From assembly GCA_951801995.1 (NCBI GenBank), contig CATOOY010000046.1, positions 1-8,802 on the forward strand: a stretch of 8,802 nt of DNA, given 5' to 3'. The stretch's first letter is position 1, and every line of letters begins with the position of its first letter. Under the pieces are notes generated by a model. That model was not told the DNA's origin. It searched no databases and saw nothing but the letters and a program-made list of their open reading frames with translations. Both the position numbers and the translations under genes were made by a program. This document shows positions 5,370 to 8,802 of this stretch, one piece after another. Source of the stretch: an uncultured Erysipelotrichaceae bacterium (GTDB lineage: Bacteria; Bacillota_I; Bacilli_A; RF39; UBA660).

Positions 5370-7565
5370 CTATAAATCTAAGTTTATTTTTTTTAAACGT
5401 AATGCATTCATTACAACAGTAAAACTACTAAGTACCATAGCAAAAGATGCAATCATAGGATTCATGAAAATACCAAAAGGTTTTAAAATACCAGCTGCAA
5501 TAGGAAGCATACATATATTATAGAAAAAAGCCCAAAACAAATTTCTTTTAATATTAGTAACCGTTTCCTTACTAATTTTTATCAGCATTGCTATTTTATC
5601 AAGTTTATTATGAAGTAAAATAACATCAGCAGAATCAGCTGCTATATCTGTCGCACCTGTCATACTAACACCAACAGTAGCATGTGCCAAACTAGGTGCA
5701 TCGTTTATTCCATCTCCTACCATCATAACTTTCTTGCCATTTTTTATAAGATCTGTAATGGTCTTTTTCTTATCTTTTGGAAGAACACCAGCTATAACAT
5801 GAGAAATACCAAGTTCATTAGCAATCTTTTGAGCACTTTCTAAATGATCCCCTGTAAGCATAATAATATCCTTACGCAGACACTTAAGTTCCATAACCGT
5901 TTTTTTAGCATTTCTTCGAACAATATCTTTTACACCTATAAGAGAAAGAATAACACCATCCTCTATAACATAAACAATACTATTTCCAAGTTTTCTTAGT
6001 AATTCTTCTTCTTTTTGATAAGGATTTTCGATAGATAACATAGAAAACAATTTTTCATTTCCAATATATATTTTTTTAGAATGCACAAATCCTAAAATTC
6101 CAACCCCAGAAAGTACCTCCATTTTTTTTACTGGCTTTAATTTCAAAGAATGTGATTTAGCATAAAACAAAAAGGCATTCCCTATTGGATGTGTAGACTT
6201 AGACTCTATACTAGCAATTTTCTCCATTAATTTTTCCTCTGTATATTTGCTATAATTATAAATCTTAGATATACGAATATCACCACATGTAAGAGTACCT
6301 GTTTTATCAAAAACAACAGTATCTATATCCTTTGCAAGTTCTAAAATTTCACTTTTTTTCACAAGGATACCATTTTGTGCACATATTCCTTCACTAATAA
6401 CAATAGCAAGCGGTGTCGCAAGTCCAAGAGCACAAGGACAAGCTACCACTAAAATAGTAACAAAAGTTAAAACAGCATCTTCTAAAGGAAAAGAGAATAA
6501 AAGATAACTTACAAAAGTAATAAAAGCAAATAAAAGAATAAAAGGAACAAAATAAGCACTTATTTTATCTACAAGTCTAGCAATAGGCATTTTAGTATTG
6601 GTAGCTTCCATTACTAAATGAACAATAGAAGAAATAGTAGAATTTTTTCCAATGAGTTCTGCTTTATACTCAATATATCCATCTATATTTATACTACCAG
6701 CAACTACTTTATCATTCTTACCTTTCTTTAAAGGAATAGATTCTCCTGTAATAAAAGATTCATTTATATGTGTCTCTCCTGTTACAATTTTACCATCTAC
6801 AGCTATTTTCATACCTGGTTTAGCGATTAATATATCTCCCTTTTTAACTTCATCAATTGTCACTTCTTTTTCCTTGTTATTAGTCTTCACTAAAGCAAAA
6901 GTTGGAGTAATTTGTACTAGTCCTTTTATAGAATCTTTTGTTTTTTCTTTACTTTTATAATCAATATATCTCCCAAGTTTTACAAAATAAATAACCATCA
7001 CAGCAGAATCAAAATACAGATGATAAGTAAAAGGATCATCTCCTAAAAAAATCCTTATTATAACAAATATACTATAACCTAAACTAGCAAATACACCAAT
7101 TGTTACAAGTGTATCCATATTAGGCATTTTATAAAGAAGACTTACTATTCCTTTTTTAAAGATAGAAAATCCATAAAATAAAAAGGGTAAACTGAGAAAA
7201 AATAGAAAAAATGTATAATAAGAATAATTAGAAAAAATAGAAAGTATAATATTTTCTTTTTTATATAGCATAGAAAATATCATAAAGAAAATAATATAAA
7301 CTGTAAAAAAAAGTAATCGCTTTTTTTCTGTTATATGTTCCTCCCTATTTGGTTTATATTCCCCTAAACTCTTAAAACCTGCTTCTAAAACAAATCTATT
7401 TAAATCATCCAATGTTAAAAATTCTGTATAAGTAATAAAAGCTTGTGCTAAAACCAAGTTAACACTTACCTCTTTTATTCCTTCCTGTTTTTTTAAATAC
7501 TTTTCTAATCCCATTGCACAAGCACTGCAACTCATGCCATCAATGCTTAAAATAACCTTTTTCAT
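5370..7565 (-). CDS. copA: Copper-exporting P1B-1 ATPase
   Basis: This membrane pump exports Cu(I) using ATP. From the ATG at 7565 it has 731 residues. One heavy-metal-associated domain (about 4-68) carries GMSCSAC with Cys13 and Cys16. Membrane helices follow at about 83-100, 115-132, 152-171 and 184-197. The actuator loop has TGES (273-276). CPC (376-378) forms the intramembrane copper site, together with Tyr682-Asn683 and Met710/Ser713-Ser714; this set marks the Cu(I) subgroup. The phosphorylated Asp is Asp420 in DKTGTLT; His459-Pro460, TGD (571-573) and GDGIND (617-622) form the nucleotide and hinge sites. A GTG at 7577 would add four residues, but GGGGG lies 5 bases before the ATG, as in csoR, so I choose the ATG. 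It follows csoR with an 11-base gap in one operon. No copper chaperone gene is present in the window. Confidence 0.96.
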   Translation of the reverse strand: MKKVILSIDGMSCSACAMGLEKYLKKQEGIKEVSVNLVLAQAFITYTEFLTLDDLNRFVLEAGFKSLGEYKPNREEHITEKKRLLFFTVYIIFFMIFSMLYKKENIILSIFSNYSYYTFFLFFLSLPFLFYGFSIFKKGIVSLLYKMPNMDTLVTIGVFASLGYSIFVIIRIFLGDDPFTYHLYFDSAVMVIYFVKLGRYIDYKSKEKTKDSIKGLVQITPTFALVKTNNKEKEVTIDEVKKGDILIAKPGMKIAVDGKIVTGETHINESFITGESIPLKKGKNDKVVAGSINIDGYIEYKAELIGKNSTISSIVHLVMEATNTKMPIARLVDKISAYFVPFILLFAFITFVSYLLFSFPLEDAVLTFVTILVVACPCALGLATPLAIVISEGICAQNGILVKKSEILELAKDIDTVVFDKTGTLTCGDIRISKIYNYSKYTEEKLMEKIASIESKSTHPIGNAFLFYAKSHSLKLKPVKKMEVLSGVGILGFVHSKKIYIGNEKLFSMLSIENPYQKEEELLRKLGNSIVYVIEDGVILSLIGVKDIVRRNAKKTVMELKCLRKDIIMLTGDHLESAQKIANELGISHVIAGVLPKDKKKTITDLIKNGKKVMMVGDGINDAPSLAHATVGVSMTGATDIAADSADVILLHNKLDKIAMLIKISKETVTNIKRNLFWAFFYNICMLPIAAGILKPFGIFMNPMIASFAMVLSSFTVVMNALRLKKINLDL

Positions 7566-7576
7566 ATTATCCCCCA

Positions 7577-7861
7577 CTACATATAAAATCTCTTAATAAT
7601 TTCTATAACTTCTTCTATGGACTCCTTTTTTTCTTTTTTCACATCCTCTACAACACAAGTAAGTAAATGATTTCTTAAAACTTCTGTTCCAAAACTTTTT
7701 AAAGCGTGATCAAGTGCCATAATTTGAATAAGAATGTCATCACAATATCTATTTTCATCTACCATTTGAATAATCCCTTTTATCTGACCTTCCATAATCT
7801 TAAGTCTTTTCATTAATTTTTTTTTATCGTCTTTTTCACAACAAGCCACTAGATCTCGCAT
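7577..7861 (-). CDS. csoR: CsoR family copper-sensing repressor
   Basis: This 94-residue, all-helical DUF156-family protein represses copper efflux genes and releases DNA when it binds Cu(I). The copper ligands are present with family spacing: Cys40 (RYCDDI), His65 and Cys69 (RNHLLTC). Cys40, His65 and Cys69 correspond to Cys45, His70 and Cys74 of the Bacillus subtilis protein. The basic N-terminal helix (KKKLMKRLKIMEGQIKGI) is the usual DNA-contact region. An extra Cys-Cys pair at residues 7-8 is not part of the normal site. AGGTGAT precedes the ATG at 7861. It is the first gene of the csoR-copA operon, and a matching inverted repeat lies inside its promoter, so autoregulation is expected. 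The Cys-His-Cys set argues for copper sensing over the nickel (RcnR) or formaldehyde (FrmR) relatives. Confidence 0.95.
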   Translation of the reverse strand: MRDLVACCEKDDKKKLMKRLKIMEGQIKGIIQMVDENRYCDDILIQIMALDHALKSFGTEVLRNHLLTCVVEDVKKEKKESIEEVIEIIKRFYM

Positions 7862-7877
7862 ATTATCACCTAATATA

Positions 7878-7906
7878 ACTATATACCCCTACAGGGTATT
7901 TGTCAA
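7878..7906 (-). promoter_or_regulatory. Promoter of the csoR-copA operon
   Basis: On the minus strand a perfect -35 TTGACA (7906-7901) and -10 TATAGT (7883-7878) are 17 bases apart. The CsoR-type inverted repeat fills the spacer, so repressor and RNA polymerase would compete for the same DNA. The AGGTGAT SD and ATG of csoR follow directly. Confidence 0.88.
7883..7899. promoter_or_regulatory. CsoR operator
   Basis: ATACCC (7883-7888), five bases CTACA, GGGTAT (7894-7899): a perfect 6-base inverted repeat with the C-run/G-run of known CsoR boxes. It is embedded between the -35 and -10 of the csoR promoter. No other clear copy was seen in the window, including before the 371-residue gene. Confidence 0.85.
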
Positions 7907-7947
7907 ACAAAATACACATTTTTAAAAAGAATATACCAACAAAATAT

Positions 7948-7976
7948 TTGCAATCTATTCTATTTTATGTTATAAT
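7948..7976 (+). promoter_or_regulatory. Promoter of tRNA-Arg
   Basis: TTGCAA (7948-7953), 17 bases, then a perfect TATAAT (7971-7976). The start would fall near 7983, about 12 bases before the mature tRNA. It is divergent from the csoR promoter. Confidence 0.85.
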
Positions 7977-7994
7977 CATACCTAGATTCAAAAC

Positions 7995-8071
7995 GCACCC
8001 GTAGCTCAGCTGGATAGAGTGTTTGGCTACGAACCAAAAGGTCAGGGGTTCGAATCCCTTCGGGTGCACCA
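7995..8071 (+). tRNA. tRNA-Arg (anticodon ACG)
   Basis: The sequence folds as a cloverleaf. The acceptor stem is GCACCCG/CGGGTGC. The D-arm carries GCTCAGCTGGATAGAGT, the anticodon arm is TTTGG-CTACGAA-CCAAA with anticodon ACG, and the T-arm carries GGTTCGAATCC. CCA is encoded at 8069-8071. A34 is expected to be converted to inosine by TadA so that CGU, CGC and CGA are read. A recombinase locus begins shortly after its 3' end. Confidence 0.97.
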
Positions 8072-8083
8072 GATTGATAGGAA

Positions 8084-8100
8084 ACTCGAACTTTTCGAGT
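8084..8100. repeat. Perfect 7-base hairpin after tRNA-Arg
   Basis: ACTCGAA (8084-8090), loop CTT, TTCGAGT (8094-8100). No T-run follows, so it is not itself an intrinsic terminator. It may help 3' processing of the tRNA transcript or be a recombinase or operator site. Confidence 0.5.
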
Positions 8101-8113
8101 AAGTAATAAATTG

Positions 8114-8138
8114 CTAACTAGAAATAGTTAGTTTTTTT
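8114..8138 (+). terminator. Intrinsic terminator downstream of tRNA-Arg
   Basis: CTAACTA (8114-8120), tetraloop GAAA, TAGTTAG (8125-8131), then seven T (8132-8138). This is a textbook rho-independent terminator for the tRNA-Arg transcript, and it separates the tRNA from the small gene at 8167. Confidence 0.9.
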
Positions 8139-8166
8139 GTTGTTTAAGAAAGTGAGAGTGATATAT

Positions 8167-8442
8167 ATGACAATAGAAACTAAAGAACTTGTAATAAATA
8201 AAGAATTAAAAAAGAAAGTAGATATGATATGTAAATTTGCTTGTGTTAAATATGAATTTATTAATGGAAGTATTATAAGTCTTAAAAACACTAATATTGC
8301 TTATACAAAGCCACATATATTAAAAGTTAATGGTAATAACTATTTATTATTTGATGAGTGTGATGACATATTTATAAATGGTTATAACAAGAAAATAAAA
8401 TTTAAAGATTTAGAAGAATATTTAAAATCAAGTTTATTGTAA
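8167..8442 (+). CDS. Unknown 91-residue protein beside a serine recombinase
   Basis: I do not recognise this protein. It is lysine-rich with no membrane segment or signal peptide. It starts with a charged helix (NKELKKKVDMICKFACVKYE, 11-30). Short strand-like stretches follow (SIISLKN, HILKVNGNNYLLF, IFINGYNKKIKF), and it ends in a helix (DLEEYLKSSLL). An upstream TTG at 8137 would extend it by ten codons, but that codon lies in the terminator T-run, so ATG 8167 is preferred. The SD there is weak (GAGAGTGAT). The gene is followed 49 bases later by the serine recombinase in the same direction. Small genes in this position can be element regulators or directionality factors; here that is only a hypothesis. 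It could also be a host orphan. Confidence 0.6.
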   Translation: MTIETKELVINKELKKKVDMICKFACVKYEFINGSIISLKNTNIAYTKPHILKVNGNNYLLFDECDDIFINGYNKKIKFKDLEEYLKSSLL

Positions 8443-8472
8443 TTTATAGAAAAAATGATAAAATAGTTTATC
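8437..8472 (+). promoter_or_regulatory. Possible promoter/operator of the serine recombinase
   Basis: TTGTAA (8437-8442), 16 bases, TAAAAT (8459-8464) forms a moderate promoter. A 6-base inverted repeat, GATAAA (8457-8462) and TTTATC (8467-8472), overlaps the -10 and could be an operator. The region is AT-rich, so chance is a real possibility. Confidence 0.4.
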
Positions 8473-8491
8473 AAAAAGGAGGACTAATACT

Positions 8492-8802
8492 ATGAATGAA
8501 ACAAATAAAATTGCTGGGATATATGTTAGAGTAAGTACTGAAGAACAAAGTCGTGAGGGTTTTAGTTTACAAGAACAAGAAGATAGATTAAAAGAGTTTT
8601 GTGATTTTAAAAGATATTCTATTTATAAAGTATATAAAGATGCAGGAATAAGTGCTAAAAACGATAAGAGACCTGCTTATCAAGAAATGATGAATGATGT
8701 TAGAAATAAAAATATAAATGTTATAGTTGCTTTTAAATTAGATAGATTAACTAGAAGTGTTTATGATATTGAAAAGTTAATGAAAATAGTAAATGATAAT
8801 GA
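8492..8802 (+). CDS. Serine recombinase, N-terminal part (cut by window edge)
   Basis: The first 103 codons of a resolvase/invertase-fold recombinase are visible. These enzymes cut DNA with a serine nucleophile that attaches to the 5' phosphate. Ser15 lies in YVRVSTEEQ (11-19), with Arg13 beside it. Arg85 and Arg88 lie in KLDRLTRS (82-89), the other conserved active-site block. The pattern EQSREGFSLQEQEDRLKEFC with DAGISAKNDKRP is typical of large serine recombinases of Firmicutes elements, as opposed to short resolvases, so a protein of about 450-550 residues is expected. AAGGAGG (8476-8482) lies 9 bases before ATG 8492. The frame is open to the edge, so integrity downstream cannot be judged. 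Likely role: integration and excision of the element on the right. Confidence 0.92.
   Translation, partial: MNETNKIAGIYVRVSTEEQSREGFSLQEQEDRLKEFCDFKRYSIYKVYKDAGISAKNDKRPAYQEMMNDVRNKNINVIVAFKLDRLTRSVYDIEKLMKIVNDN

Larger units (their letters stand above)
8072..8802. mobile_element. Probable start of a second integrated element (serine recombinase type)
   Basis: A serine recombinase gene begins 420 bases past the tRNA-Arg gene, with an orphan small gene between them. Serine integrases usually sit next to their att junction, so an element boundary is likely between 8072 and 8491, perhaps near the hairpins at 8084-8138. The exact edge cannot be placed, because serine integrases leave only a very short core and the other end is outside the window. 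Serine integrases target tRNA genes less regularly than tyrosine integrases, so use of tRNA-Arg as the site is only a possibility. Confidence 0.45.

Noticed and set aside
6652..6960. Plus-strand open frame inside copA
   Set aside because: It is antisense to the actuator domain of copA, with no independent start signals.
7566..7577. GTG start for copA overlapping the csoR stop
   Set aside because: The ATG 12 bases later has the GGGGG ribosome site at normal distance and begins directly at the metal-binding domain.
8137..8166. TTG start extending the 91-residue protein
   Set aside because: The codon lies in the T-run of an intrinsic terminator with no SD before it; ATG 8167 is more plausible.
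1..8802. CRISPR array, complete IS element or toxin-antitoxin pair
   Set aside because: No regularly spaced direct repeats, no transposase with terminal repeats, and no pair of small overlapping genes with recognisable toxin or antitoxin domains were seen.

Overview
The window is very AT-rich and uses the standard genetic code: Trp is always TGG, and TAA, TAG and TGA all end genes. Ribosome binding sites are AGGAGG/AGGTGA-like and promoters are sigma-A-like with 17-base spacers. Together with CsoR/CopA and a short zinc-tailed prolyl-tRNA synthetase, this points to a low-GC Bacillota, perhaps a gut Bacilli or Erysipelotrichia-like lineage. The phylum is reasonably supported; anything finer is a guess.

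Layout: (1) 1-1411 looks like the decayed end of an integrated element. It holds an HTH gene cut by the left edge, a small XRE regulator and a tyrosine integrase that has lost its N-terminal DNA-binding domains. The integrase points at the 3' end of a tRNA-Pro(UGG) gene (1412-1488, minus), the classical position for tRNA-targeted integration. (2) 1490-4150 is a plus-strand operon of an HD-domain hydrolase, a free-standing YbaK/ProX-type Ala-tRNA(Pro) deacylase and a prolyl-tRNA synthetase with no visible inserted editing domain. (3) 4151-5294 is a shared bidirectional terminator and a convergent 371-residue gene that I do not recognise. (4) 5370-7906 is a copper efflux operon, csoR-copA, with a CsoR-type operator inside its promoter. 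(5) 7948-8138 is tRNA-Arg(ACG) with a near-consensus promoter and two downstream hairpins. (6) 8139-8802 holds a 91-residue orphan and the start of a serine recombinase cut by the right edge, probably a second element.

How the parts fit: the proline block puts tRNA-Pro, its synthetase and the deacylase that clears Ala-tRNA(Pro) within 2.7 kb, consistent with aminoacylation and proofreading being supplied separately. The copper block is a self-regulating efflux circuit. The whole chromosomal segment (about 1412-8071) lies between two recombinase loci of different chemistry, each at the 3' side of a tRNA gene. No CRISPR array, complete IS element or clearly new multi-gene system is visible. The least explained items are the 371-residue protein, the 91-residue protein beside the serine recombinase, and the HD enzyme in the synthetase operon.
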